From Candidatus Saccharimonadota bacterium (GTDB lineage: Bacteria; Patescibacteriota; Saccharimonadia; Saccharimonadales; Saccharimonadaceae), in NCBI GenBank assembly GCA_013334475.1, contig JAAXXM010000004.1, positions 1 to 33,750 of the forward strand: a stretch of DNA of 33,750 nucleotides. The letters run 5' to 3'. The notes under the pieces are model-generated. The model had not been told where the DNA came from. It did no database searches and saw nothing but the letters and a program-made list of their open reading frames with translations. Positions 22,375-31,070 of the stretch are shown here, one piece after another. Numbering within the stretch: the first letter of the stretch is position 1; each line of letters starts with the position of its first letter. The position numbers and the translations under genes were made by a program.

Positions 22375-25300
22375 TTAAGCCTCAACCTCGTCGTTATCAA
22401 GCTGCTCTTCAGCAACTTCTTCATCTTCACGATGAGTGACGCCGGTTCCGACTGGAATCTTGCGTCCGATAATGACGTTTTCCTTTAGACCGTGTAAACG
22501 ATCAACACGACCGCTGATTGCGGCGTTGATCAGAACACGAGTCGTATCCTGGAACGATGCGGCCGATAGGAAGCTATCAGACCAAATTGACACCTTGGTG
22601 ATACCAAGTAGCAACTGGGTGTATTTGATTAGCTCTTTGCCTTCGGTGGCAAGTTTGACATTCGTTTCAGTGACTAGCGCCTTCGATACGATATCACCTG
22701 ATACAAACGTACTGTCGCCTGGCTCTTCAATCTGAACTCGGCTAAACATCTGTCGAACAATGATCTCGAGGTGCTTGTCAGCCACATCCTGACCCTGTGC
22801 AGCATAAATGCGCAAGATTTCGTTAATGATGTAGCGCTGAGTTGCCTCGACACCCTTTAGACGCATCAAATCATGTAGATTCAACGAACCGGATGATAGA
22901 CGGTCACCAGCTTCGACGCTAGCACCAGCCACAACGGTTAATTGCATATTACCAGGAATTTCGTACTTGACTGGCGCACCAGCATTAGCAGCAATTACCA
23001 AGGTATCTTCGGCTACTTCTACCACGCCATCAAATGGAGCGGTTAGCGGCCTTGATTCGCTTTCGCCGATTGCTAGAACATCACCGGCTTTGACGTTGCT
23101 GCCAGACTTGACAGCCATTTTGCGGCCCTCTAGTGCTAGGCGTTCAACATGTCCGGCCTCAGGAGTGACTTGAACGACGTATTTCTTGCCATCTTCCCAG
23201 ACATCAACGATGCCATCGGTTTCTGACATGAAAGCCTGTCCCTTTGGCGAACGAGCCTCGAACAACTCTTCGACACGTGGCAAACCTTGGGTGATGTCAC
23301 CACCGGCCTCGCCACCTTTGTGGAAGGTTTTTAGAGTCAACTGGGTTCCAGGTTCACCGACCGACTGAGCGGCAATAACACCGACAGGTTGATCAGCGTC
23401 AACCAAGTAACCGGTTGACATATCAATGCCGTAACTGGTTCGTGGAATACCGCGTAGATTCTTGGTGGTTAGGACCGACTTAATCTTGACGCTCTCGATA
23501 CTTGAATCAGCTTCGATGGCGCTGGCGGTTGCACGATTAATCAATTGACCCTTCGCGACATAACCAGAAACGTCCTCGGCTGCATAACGACCGACCAGAC
23601 GATTGCCAAAGTCAATCATTGTCAGTTCAGATTCGCTGCGGTAAATCGCAAAACCTTCATCATCACTTTGATCGTTGTCTTCAACCGTAAAGATATCTTG
23701 TGACACATCGACTAGACGACGAGTTAGATATCCGGCGTCAGCAGTTTTAAGAGCGGTATCGATTAGACCCTTGCGGGCGCCTCGTGTAGCCACGAACTGC
23801 TCGAGTGAGCTTAGACCGTCTTTGTAGTTAGAACGGATTGGCAGCTCGATTTCACGGTTATTTGAGTCAACCACGATACCAATCATGGCCGATGCCCACT
23901 TAACGTTACTGATATCGCCACGAGCGCCTGAGTTAACCATGACAGAAATGCTGGTATCCATATCGCTCATCTTCTCTTTCAAGAAGTCGGCAATCTTGCG
24001 GTCAACTTGACGCCAAGCGGCAATCGTCAGGTTATAGCGCTCTTCGTCGGTAATCAAACCTTGATCGAATTGCTCAGAAATAAGCGCTGATTTTGCGTCA
24101 CCTTCGGCAACGAATTGGCTAATTTCTTCGAATTGGATGTAATCCTCTTGACCGGTTGACACAGCAGCAACGGTTGCAAAGCGGAACGCGAGACCCTTCA
24201 TACGGTCAGCAACCTGAGCGGTTTCACTAGCACCATATTTGTCGAAAATCTTGGCGAGAACTCGCTTTAGCTGTTTCTTGGACTGAACCGAATTATCATA
24301 GGCAAAATCTTCTGGCAAAATGTCATTAAAGAACACTCGTCCAAGAGTAGTTTGTCTGACCTCGCCTTTATAAAATACTCGGATTGGGCTTTGTAACTCT
24401 AGTTTTCCTTCATCGTATGCCATTTCAGCTTCATAAACCGAGCTATAGGCTTTGACTTTGTCAGTCTGAGCGGCTGGCTTCTCGTAAGTTAGGTAATAGT
24501 TACCGAGAACGACGTCCTGACCGATATTTAGAACTGGTGAACCATCGGCTGGCTTGAGCAAGTTGTTGGTTGCACTCATCAAATCCCTAGCTTCGGCCTG
24601 GGCTTCGTCTGATAGTGGCAAATGAACAGCCATCTGGTCGCCATCGTAGTCGGCGTTAAAGCCGTTAGCGACTAGTGGATGTAACTGGATTGCCTTACCT
24701 TCGACTAGAACTGGTTGGAAAGCTTGGATTGACAGTCGGTGTAGTGACGGTGCGCGGTTCAATAGAACGTATTTACCTTCAATAACGGCGTCAAGCGCGT
24801 CCCAAACAATTGCTTCGCCTGATTCAATTAAACGAGATGCTGAACGGATATTGTAGGCATGCTCGTTGCGAATCAACCAACTGATAATGAACGGCTTGAA
24901 TAGTTCAAGCGCCATTGCCTTTGGCAGACCGCATTGATGAATATGTAATTTCGGACCGACAACGATAACTGAACGTCCCGAATAGTCAACACGTTTGCCT
25001 AGTAGATTCTGGCGGAATCGGCCTTGTTTGCCTTTTAACATATCGCTGATTGACTTTAGCTTGCGGCGGCCACCGGTTGCCGATACGGCACGGTTGCCTT
25101 TAGCGGCGCTGTTATCAATAAGGGCATCAACGGCTTCTTGGAGCATGCGCATTTCGTTGCGGCGAATGACTTCTGGGGCGTTGAGGCTGATTAACTTCTT
25201 TAGTCGATTGTTTCGGTTAATAACACGGCGATACAGATCGTTTAAGTCGCTAGTAGCAAATCGACCACCTGTTAATTGAACCATTGGCCTGAGATCCGGA

Positions 25301-26205
25301 GGAATGACCGGTAGGACCGTTAGGGTCAAGCTACTTGGTTTAATGCCAGCGGCTTGGATACCTTCAAGCATCTTGAGGCGCTTTAGTAGTTTCTTTTCAC
25401 GTTGACCCTTGGCATCCGCGACTTCGACGCGTAATTTATCGATCAAATCCGATAAATTGATTTCGTCTAGTAGCGCCTTGAGGGCAGTTCCACCCATACC
25501 GACTTCAATGAGCTCTTCGTATTCTTCTGGGAGATTCCTAAAGTCAACTTCGCTAATAAGAGCACCCTTGTTCATGCTTTCAAGTTGAGCTTTTTTGGTA
25601 ATGTACATGTCGTTAAGCTCTTCTAGTTCGGCTGATTGCTTAGTAGCTAAATCTTTGACATCAGCGCCTTCAGCTTCGGCTTCGCGTTCGTAACGGATAC
25701 GAATCGCAACCTTGCCGGCTTCGACTTCAGCATCTAAGTCTGACATATATTGATCACGTTTTTCTTCGTCAACCTTCAAAATCACATACGTCGAGAAGTA
25801 AGCGATTTTTTCTAGATTGCGAACAGTGATACCAAGTAGCAAACTCATTGCGCTTGGAGTACCGCGCATGAACCAGATGTGCGCTACAGGTGTAGCGAGC
25901 GCAATATGGCCCATACGTTCGCGGCGGACAATTGATTTAGTGACCAGTTCGCCACTCTTATCAACGGCTGCCTCGCGTGAACGAACGCCTTTTAACTTGC
26001 TGTCATGTGGGTTAACATCTTTGACTGGTCCAAAAATTCTTTCACAGAACAAACCATCGCGTTCTGGTTTTTGAGTTCGGTAATTGATCGTTTCTGGCTT
26101 GGTAACTTCACCATAGCTCCACTTCAAAATATCTTCCGGACTTGCCACCGTCAGACGAACGGCGTCAAAGTCAGAGATTCCGCTGCTTGTAACAATTCTT
26201 GACAT
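22375..26205 (-). CDS. rpoC: DNA-directed RNA polymerase subunit beta', lacking both zinc sites
   Basis: The 1276-residue catalytic subunit has [19 protein letters not shown] (about 94-112), [18 protein letters not shown] (401-418), the active-site loop NADYDGD (517-523, with the three metal-binding Asp at 519, 521, 523), and the bridge/trigger region up to [20 protein letters not shown]. The N-terminal zinc site aligns without gaps to E. coli but its four Cys are Pro66, Asp68, Val81 and Ser84. The second site (E. coli Cys814/888/895/898) reads Asp, Thr, Pro, Ser. The usual Phe of NADFDGD is Tyr520. Its ATG is 1 base after the rpoB stop with GGAGG inside rpoB. Confidence 0.98.
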   Translation of the reverse strand: MSRIVTSSGISDFDAVRLTVASPEDILKWSYGEVTKPETINYRTQKPERDGLFCERIFGPVKDVNPHDSKLKGVRSREAAVDKSGELVTKSIVRRERMGHIALATPVAHIWFMRGTPSAMSLLLGITVRNLEKIAYFSTYVILKVDEEKRDQYMSDLDAEVEAGKVAIRIRYEREAEAEGADVKDLATKQSAELEELNDMYITKKAQLESMNKGALISEVDFRNLPEEYEELIEVGMGGTALKALLDEINLSDLIDKLRVEVADAKGQREKKLLKRLKMLEGIQAAGIKPSSLTLTVLPVIPPDLRPMVQLTGGRFATSDLNDLYRRVINRNNRLKKLISLNAPEVIRRNEMRMLQEAVDALIDNSAAKGNRAVSATGGRRKLKSISDMLKGKQGRFRQNLLGKRVDYSGRSVIVVGPKLHIHQCGLPKAMALELFKPFIISWLIRNEHAYNIRSASRLIESGEAIVWDALDAVIEGKYVLLNRAPSLHRLSIQAFQPVLVEGKAIQLHPLVANGFNADYDGDQMAVHLPLSDEAQAEARDLMSATNNLLKPADGSPVLNIGQDVVLGNYYLTYEKPAAQTDKVKAYSSVYEAEMAYDEGKLELQSPIRVFYKGEVRQTTLGRVFFNDILPEDFAYDNSVQSKKQLKRVLAKIFDKYGASETAQVADRMKGLAFRFATVAAVSTGQEDYIQFEEISQFVAEGDAKSALISEQFDQGLITDEERYNLTIAAWRQVDRKIADFLKEKMSDMDTSISVMVNSGARGDISNVKWASAMIGIVVDSNNREIELPIRSNYKDGLSSLEQFVATRGARKGLIDTALKTADAGYLTRRLVDVSQDIFTVEDNDQSDDEGFAIYRSESELTMIDFGNRLVGRYAAEDVSGYVAKGQLINRATASAIEADSSIESVKIKSVLTTKNLRGIPRTSYGIDMSTGYLVDADQPVGVIAAQSVGEPGTQLTLKTFHKGGEAGGDITQGLPRVEELFEARSPKGQAFMSETDGIVDVWEDGKKYVVQVTPEAGHVERLALEGRKMAVKSGSNVKAGDVLAIGESESRPLTAPFDGVVEVAEDTLVIAANAGAPVKYEIPGNMQLTVVAGASVEAGDRLSSGSLNLHDLMRLKGVEATQRYIINEILRIYAAQGQDVADKHLEIIVRQMFSRVQIEEPGDSTFVSGDIVSKALVTETNVKLATEGKELIKYTQLLLGITKVSIWSDSFLSAASFQDTTRVLINAAISGRVDRLHGLKENVIIGRKIPVGTGVTHREDEEVAEEQLDNDEVEA

Positions 26206-26206
26206 A

Positions 26207-29200
26207 TTACGCCTCCTCCTCCATTACTTCTTCTTCCACGGTCTCAATTTCAGCCTCAGTTGGCTCTGCGACCTCTTCATATTCGACAACTTGACTTTCA
26301 TCAGCATTAGATCGAATCACTTGTTCGGCATCAATTTCTGCATCGGCTGACTCATCGAGTAAGTCAACTTTGAGCCCCAAGCCCTGCAATTCTTTAACGA
26401 GAACGTTAAATGATTCTGGCAATTTTGGACCGACAATTTGTTCGTTCTTGATGATTGACTCGTAGGCCTTAGCACGTCCATAAACGTCATCAGACTTGAC
26501 AGTTAGCATTTCTTGTAGAGTTGATGCGGCACCGTAAGCTTCGAGTGCCCAAACTTCCATTTCTCCGAAACGCTGACCACCGTTTTGAGCCTTACCACCT
26601 AGAGGCTGCTGGGTAACCATAGTGTATGGACCAGTCGAGCGTGCGTGAATCTTGTCCGAAACCATGTGGTGCAATTTGATCATATTCATGACACCGACAG
26701 TCGTTCGTTCCTCAAATGGAGCACCGTCTCGACCGTCAAACAACTGGAATTTACCATCGCGGGCAAAACCGGCTTTTTCAAGTTCGTCACCGATTTTTTC
26801 ATTTGACACACCGTTGAATGGTGGGGTCGCGACTTTGTAGCCAAGCGCCCTTGCGGCCATTCCAAGGTGAGTTTCAAATAGCTGACCGATATTCATACGG
26901 CTTGGCACGCCAAGTGGGTTCAAGACGACATCAACTGATGTACCGTCTTCCATGAATGGCATGTCCTCGATTGGTAGAATTTTAGCGATAACACCTTTGT
27001 TACCGTGGCGTCCAGCTAACTTATCGCCAACGCTAATTTTGCGGAACTCGGCAACATAAATCTGAATCTGTTTGAGAACGCCGGCCTTCAGTTCGTGACC
27101 ACTTTCGCGGCTAAAGACCTTAACGCCGACAACCTTGCCACCGCCTGCATTATTCATGCGTAGTGATGTATCGCGAACGTCTTTGGCTTTTTCGCCGAAA
27201 ATAGCGCGGAGTAATCGTTCTTCGCTTGATAGCTCTTGTTCACCTTTTGGCGTAATTTTTCCGACCAAAACATCACCAGATCGGACTTCTGAACCAATCT
27301 GAATAACGCCGCTTTCGTCAAGGTGTCTGAGCGACTCTTCGCTGACATTCGGGATATCTCGGGTTACAATTTCGTCACCTAACTTGGTTTCGCGAACTTC
27401 AACTGTGTAGTCTTTGATATTGATGCTGGTCAGTGAATCGTCTTGGACTAAGCGCCTCGATAATACGATAGCGTCGTCCATGTTGTATCCGCCCCAAGGC
27501 ATGAAGGCAACTAGTAAGTCGCGGCCTAGAGCAATTTCGCCGTCCGCAACTGAAGCACCTTCGATTAGAATATCGCCAGATTTGACTTTTTGACCACGTT
27601 CAACACAAACTTTTTGATTAATTGAGCGATCGTCATTGCTCTTTGTAAAGTGAATCAATTCGTACTTTTTGACACCGTCCTTGTATTTGACATGAACTTC
27701 GTCAGCGTCAGCCCTAACGACTTCGCCTTCACCGCTAGCACAAATCAACTGGCTAGTATTCTTGGCAATTTCGGCTTCAATGCCGGTACCAACCGTTGGT
27801 GAAGCTGGCTGTAACAAAGGCACTGCCTGTTTTTGCATGGCAGAACCAGTCAAAGCGCGGTCAACACGGTCTTTTTCGAGGAATGGAATGAGTGCGGCTG
27901 ATACACCCAAGATTTGCTTGTGAGCGGCATCAACATAAGTGACTTCGCTGGCGTCAACCTGTTCTGGCAAGACACCGTTACGAGCACTGACGCGTTCTTC
28001 GGCAAAGCTACCGTCTGGATTTAATTTGACGCTAGCATCGGCAATAACTTCGGTGACTTCTTGAGCTGCATCCAAATATTCAATCTTGTTAGTAACTTTT
28101 CCGTTCTCAACTTTTAGATATGGAGTCTCGATAAAACCATACTCATTGACCCTGGAGTAAGTCGCCAAGTTTAGCACCAAGCCAATGTTTGCACCTTCTG
28201 GTGTTTCAACGACGCACAAACGTCCGTAGTGGGTTGGGTGAGCATCGCGGACGTCAAATCCAGCGCGTTCACGGCTGAGACCACCAGGTCCCATCGAACT
28301 TAGGCGTCGCTTGTGTGATAGTTCTGCTAGCGGATTGGTTTCGTCCATTAACTGTGATAGCTGGCTGCTGGCAAAGAATTCACGAACCGCCGCTACGACT
28401 GGACGAGCATTGATAAGTTGTCCCGGAGTTACGGTTTCGATATCGGTCATACTCATGCGGTCCATGGCATTTCGTTGCATACGTAACATACCGACACGGA
28501 ATTGGCGAGCAACTAGTTCACCGACCAATTTGACTCGGCGGTTTGATAGAGCGTCAATGTCATCTGGTTTATCCTGAGTGTTATTCAATCGAATGATCTC
28601 GCGGATAATGGCAATTAGATCGGTCAATTTGAAAACTCGGTTCTCGGTTGTATTTGGAACTTCCAAGCCTAGTCTCTGGTTAATTTTGTATCGGCCAACG
28701 CGGCTGTAATCAAAACGTTTGAAATCATAGAACATACGCTCGATCATGCCCTTGGCATTATCGACAGTGGCTAAATCGCCTGGTCGCAATCTTCGATAAA
28801 CCTCAATCAAGGCCTCGTTAGTACCACGAGCCGGGTCTTTGTCTAGAGTGGCATCAATAAACTTGACTTCACCGGTATCGATGTCTTCGAATAGACTTTT
28901 GATTTCAGTCGTCTTACTGTAACCCAATGCCCTAAGCAAAGTTGTTACTGGTAATTTACGGCGTCGATCAATCTTGACATAAAGCGTACCGTTAGCGGCA
29001 GTTTCAATCTCTAGCCATGCGCCACGACCAGGGATTAACTTGGCACCATAATAACTTTTAGTCGATACTTTGTCGGCCGTAAAGAATACGCCAGCCGAAC
29101 GAATCAGTTGTGATACAACCACACGCTCGGTACCGTTGATAATAAAAGTACCGCGATCAGTCATCCATGGATAATCACCAAGATAAATTTCCTGCTCTTT

Positions 29201-29512
29201 GACTTCGCCGGTAATCTTGTTGGTCAATTCTACGGTTGCGTGCAAAGGCGCGTCGAAAGTGACGTTATTTTCTTTGGCTTCACGGTCAGAGATTTTTGGC
29301 TCAGAAAACTCATATTTTTTGAACCTTAAGGCTAATTTTTGACCGGTATAATCGTCAATAGGGTTGATTTCCGAAAAAATTTCGCTCAGACCGTTCTCGA
29401 CGAAATCTCGCCAACTGTCTTTTTGGTGTGCGATTAGGTTTGGTATTTTTAGCGCCGTGTCGTCCTCAGTAAAAAAGACGCGCCGCGCGCTTGTAGGCTT
29501 TGATTTTGCCAT
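26207..29512 (-). CDS. rpoB: DNA-directed RNA polymerase subunit beta
   Basis: The 1101-residue beta subunit is compact, without the large lineage-specific inserts of E. coli beta. The rifampicin pocket (about 382-410) reads SQLSQLMDETNPLAELSHKR and RLSSMGPGGL; residues equivalent to E. coli Gln513, Asp516, His526 and Ser531 are unchanged, while Phe514 is Leu and Leu533 is Met. The PTHYGRLCVVETPEGANIGL block, GKITPKGEQ, DKLAGRHGNKGVIAKILP and GGKAQNGGQRFGEMEVWALE are standard. It ends with an acidic tail of about 60 residues. AGGAG lies about 12 bases before the ATG. Only rpoC follows in its transcript; rplJ-rplL are not upstream. Confidence 0.98.
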   Translation of the reverse strand: MAKSKPTSARRVFFTEDDTALKIPNLIAHQKDSWRDFVENGLSEIFSEINPIDDYTGQKLALRFKKYEFSEPKISDREAKENNVTFDAPLHATVELTNKITGEVKEQEIYLGDYPWMTDRGTFIINGTERVVVSQLIRSAGVFFTADKVSTKSYYGAKLIPGRGAWLEIETAANGTLYVKIDRRRKLPVTTLLRALGYSKTTEIKSLFEDIDTGEVKFIDATLDKDPARGTNEALIEVYRRLRPGDLATVDNAKGMIERMFYDFKRFDYSRVGRYKINQRLGLEVPNTTENRVFKLTDLIAIIREIIRLNNTQDKPDDIDALSNRRVKLVGELVARQFRVGMLRMQRNAMDRMSMTDIETVTPGQLINARPVVAAVREFFASSQLSQLMDETNPLAELSHKRRLSSMGPGGLSRERAGFDVRDAHPTHYGRLCVVETPEGANIGLVLNLATYSRVNEYGFIETPYLKVENGKVTNKIEYLDAAQEVTEVIADASVKLNPDGSFAEERVSARNGVLPEQVDASEVTYVDAAHKQILGVSAALIPFLEKDRVDRALTGSAMQKQAVPLLQPASPTVGTGIEAEIAKNTSQLICASGEGEVVRADADEVHVKYKDGVKKYELIHFTKSNDDRSINQKVCVERGQKVKSGDILIEGASVADGEIALGRDLLVAFMPWGGYNMDDAIVLSRRLVQDDSLTSINIKDYTVEVRETKLGDEIVTRDIPNVSEESLRHLDESGVIQIGSEVRSGDVLVGKITPKGEQELSSEERLLRAIFGEKAKDVRDTSLRMNNAGGGKVVGVKVFSRESGHELKAGVLKQIQIYVAEFRKISVGDKLAGRHGNKGVIAKILPIEDMPFMEDGTSVDVVLNPLGVPSRMNIGQLFETHLGMAARALGYKVATPPFNGVSNEKIGDELEKAGFARDGKFQLFDGRDGAPFEERTTVGVMNMIKLHHMVSDKIHARSTGPYTMVTQQPLGGKAQNGGQRFGEMEVWALEAYGAASTLQEMLTVKSDDVYGRAKAYESIIKNEQIVGPKLPESFNVLVKELQGLGLKVDLLDESADAEIDAEQVIRSNADESQVVEYEEVAEPTEAEIETVEEEVMEEEA

Positions 29513-29685
29513 GTATTTATGCCACTCCTCTAGAGTTTTTAGTTTATTATGGTTTATCTCTTTACTAATCTGCAGATAAAGTAAAGAAAAGGATCTTTGG
29601 CGCCGAAGAATCCCTAACTGCAGTTATCTACAAAACTTGCCACTATCTCATAGATACTTAAAAACCGCAGCAACACTACTTCTAA
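29513..29685 (-). promoter_or_regulatory. Structured 5' leader of rpoB-rpoC
   Basis: About 170 nt separate the predicted start point from rpoB. It contains a hairpin with a bulge (29591-29613, GGAT.CTT arms around GGCGCC) followed at once by TTTTCTTT, which resembles an attenuator, then a CTTTACT/AGTAAAG hairpin (29560-29566 with 29580-29586) enclosing ATCTGCAGAT. Regulation by attenuation is an inference. Confidence 0.5.
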
Positions 29686-29691
29686 CCCTTT

Positions 29692-29720
29692 ATTGTGATG
29701 TAAAACCTTTAAATAGTCAA
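29692..29720 (-). promoter_or_regulatory. rpoBC promoter (TTGACT-17-CACAAT)
   Basis: TTGACT (29715-29720), 17 bases, CACAAT (29692-29697), starting 7 bases past the stop of the upstream gene. Good -35, moderate -10. Confidence 0.6.
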
Positions 29721-29726
29721 GTATTT

Positions 29727-30368
29727 TTAGCGTTTCATGAGTCGGCCAATACTAAAAACGAACGACTGAGGCTGTGTCAACTTCCAACTAACATCTTTTA
29801 TATAGGGCGGACGCTTATAGACCGATTTATTTATCCCGTCAATATCACCAGAAACCCCTATTTCCTCAAAACCGTAATGTTCCTGTAATATCCCAGCAGC
29901 TGGGGTGCCCTGATGAATAATGGCATATATATAACAAGATTCGGCTTGCACGATTGCTCTTTGCGTCAATATATCAATTGTCTCATTACGTTTGTCGTTA
30001 TCGTTCTCAACGACCAATGAGTTAATGATATAAGGTTCGCCCTCGAACTTCAAAATAACGGTGTTCAGAATGATTGACCCCATCATTTTTTTTAGCGGCT
30101 CTTGATTGCATTTTGACCAATTGTTTGACTCACTATAACCGACGAGATCGCCACCATTAGCCATGTCCCGTACGCTAAAAAAGTTATAAGGATAGGCATC
30201 GATATATTCGACTTTCTGTCGTATGACGGCCGGATTGGCAATATCAACCTGATTATGACCCCTTGCGCTCATTAAATCGAAATTTGAATAGCTTTTGGAG
30301 TCCAATTCAAGAATACTACGAGCATCCTCATCCGTAGGTCCCATATAAAACGATGCTAATTCTGACAT
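29727..30368 (-). CDS. GNAT-like N-acetyltransferase domain protein, substrate unknown
   Basis: The 213-residue protein shows the loose pattern of a GNAT fold: a beta strand YIINSLVVEND at about 114-124, a helix ETIDILTQRAIVQAE, a strand CYIYAIIHQGT and the helix/strand LQEHYGFEEIG (about 162-172), where the HYGFEE(I/V)G motif is typical of acetyltransferases. The acetyl-CoA loop (Q/RxxGxG/A) is not recognisable, with DNDKRN in its place, so catalysis is uncertain. It lies between clpP and rpoB, has a predicted leaderless start and no Shine-Dalgarno sequence. The call is a family-level guess. Confidence 0.55.
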   Translation of the reverse strand: MSELASFYMGPTDEDARSILELDSKSYSNFDLMSARGHNQVDIANPAVIRQKVEYIDAYPYNFFSVRDMANGGDLVGYSESNNWSKCNQEPLKKMMGSIILNTVILKFEGEPYIINSLVVENDNDKRNETIDILTQRAIVQAESCYIYAIIHQGTPAAGILQEHYGFEEIGVSGDIDGINKSVYKRPPYIKDVSWKLTQPQSFVFSIGRLMKR

Positions 30369-30376
30369 ATCAGGCT

Positions 30377-30385
30377 ATGATAACA
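30377..30385 (-). promoter_or_regulatory. Extended -10 of the GNAT-like gene, predicted leaderless
   Basis: On the minus strand TGTTATCAT ends 8 bases before the ATG at 30368, predicting a start point within about 1-2 nt of the initiation codon. No convincing -35 is seen. Confidence 0.45.
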
Positions 30386-30401
30386 CGCGCGTCAAGATAG
30401 C

Positions 30402-30998
30402 CTAAGCTTTAGCGATAATCTCATCAATTAATCCATAAGCCTTGGCTTCAGCCGCCGACATCCAGTAATCTCGCTCCATATCGGCCTTCACTTTGGCTAG
30501 CTTTTGGCCTGTATTTTTAGATAATATCCCCGCAATCATCTCTTTGATTGAAATATTTTCCCTGAGATCTATCTCCATGTCCGTTACTTTGCCACGAGTG
30601 CCGCTGGATGGCTGATGAATCATGGCCTTGCTATGCGGTAGCATGAACCGCTTGCCTTTTGTGCCGCTAGACAGCAATAAAGCACCCAGACTAGCCTGCA
30701 AACCAATACCGATCGTCTGTACATCTGGCTGGATGTATTGCATAGTGTCATAAATTGCCATGCCATCGTAAACCGTACCGCCTGGGCTATTGATGTATAA
30801 TTTAATATCCCTCTTTGGATCGGTATAGGCCAAATGCAATAATTGCGCAACGACAATATTAGCCGTGTGCTCGCTTACTTCTTCGCCTAAAAAGATAATG
30901 CGTTCATTTAATAAACGCGAATATATATCGAAAGCCCTCTCCCCGTCGTAGGTCTTTTCGATAACGGTTGGAACCAAATAATTCGAAATTCTACTCAT
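30402..30998 (-). CDS. clpP: ATP-dependent Clp protease proteolytic subunit
   Basis: From the ATG at 30998 the protein has 198 residues ([20 protein letters not shown]); another ATG 9 bases upstream overlaps the -10 box and is unlikely. The serine-protease triad is visible: Ser103 in [10 protein letters not shown], His128 in [10 protein letters not shown] and Asp177 in [25 protein letters not shown]-type [20 protein letters not shown] forms the oxyanion region. It is the tetradecameric peptidase partner of ClpX/ClpC. It follows tig as in many bacteria, but clpX is not downstream. A CIRCE operator overlaps its promoter. Confidence 0.97.
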   Translation of the reverse strand: MSRISNYLVPTVIEKTYDGERAFDIYSRLLNERIIFLGEEVSEHTANIVVAQLLHLAYTDPKRDIKLYINSPGGTVYDGMAIYDTMQYIQPDVQTIGIGLQASLGALLLSSGTKGKRFMLPHSKAMIHQPSSGTRGKVTDMEIDLRENISIKEMIAGILSKNTGQKLAKVKADMERDYWMSAAEAKAYGLIDEIIAKA

Positions 30999-31005
30999 AT
31001 TTATC

Positions 31006-31035
31006 ATTCTACATCAAAACTAGCACTCAGTGCAA
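31006..31035 (-). promoter_or_regulatory. clpP promoter (TTGCAC-18-TAGAAT), predicted leaderless
   Basis: TTGCAC (31030-31035), 18 bases, TAGAAT (31006-31011). The -10 ends 7 bases before the ATG at 30998, so the start point is at or within 1 nt of the start codon. The -35 lies within the spacer and arm of the CIRCE operator. Confidence 0.55.
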
Positions 31036-31048
31036 GCGAGTGCTAGTT
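31018..31048. promoter_or_regulatory. CIRCE operator (HrcA binding site)
   Basis: AACTAGCACTC, 9-base spacer, GAGTGCTAGTT: perfect 11-base arms containing the CIRCE consensus TTAGCACTC-N9-GAGTGCTAA except at the outermost base of each 9-base arm. It overlaps the clpP promoter and lies between clpP and tig, so heat-shock control of clpP by HrcA is expected. Confidence 0.92.
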
Positions 31049-31070
31049 AGCGATTGAGTCAAGAAAAAAC

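Noticed and set aside
30999-31007. Upstream ATG for clpP
   Set aside because: It overlaps the predicted -10 box, so it would not be in the transcript, and the family start fits the downstream ATG.
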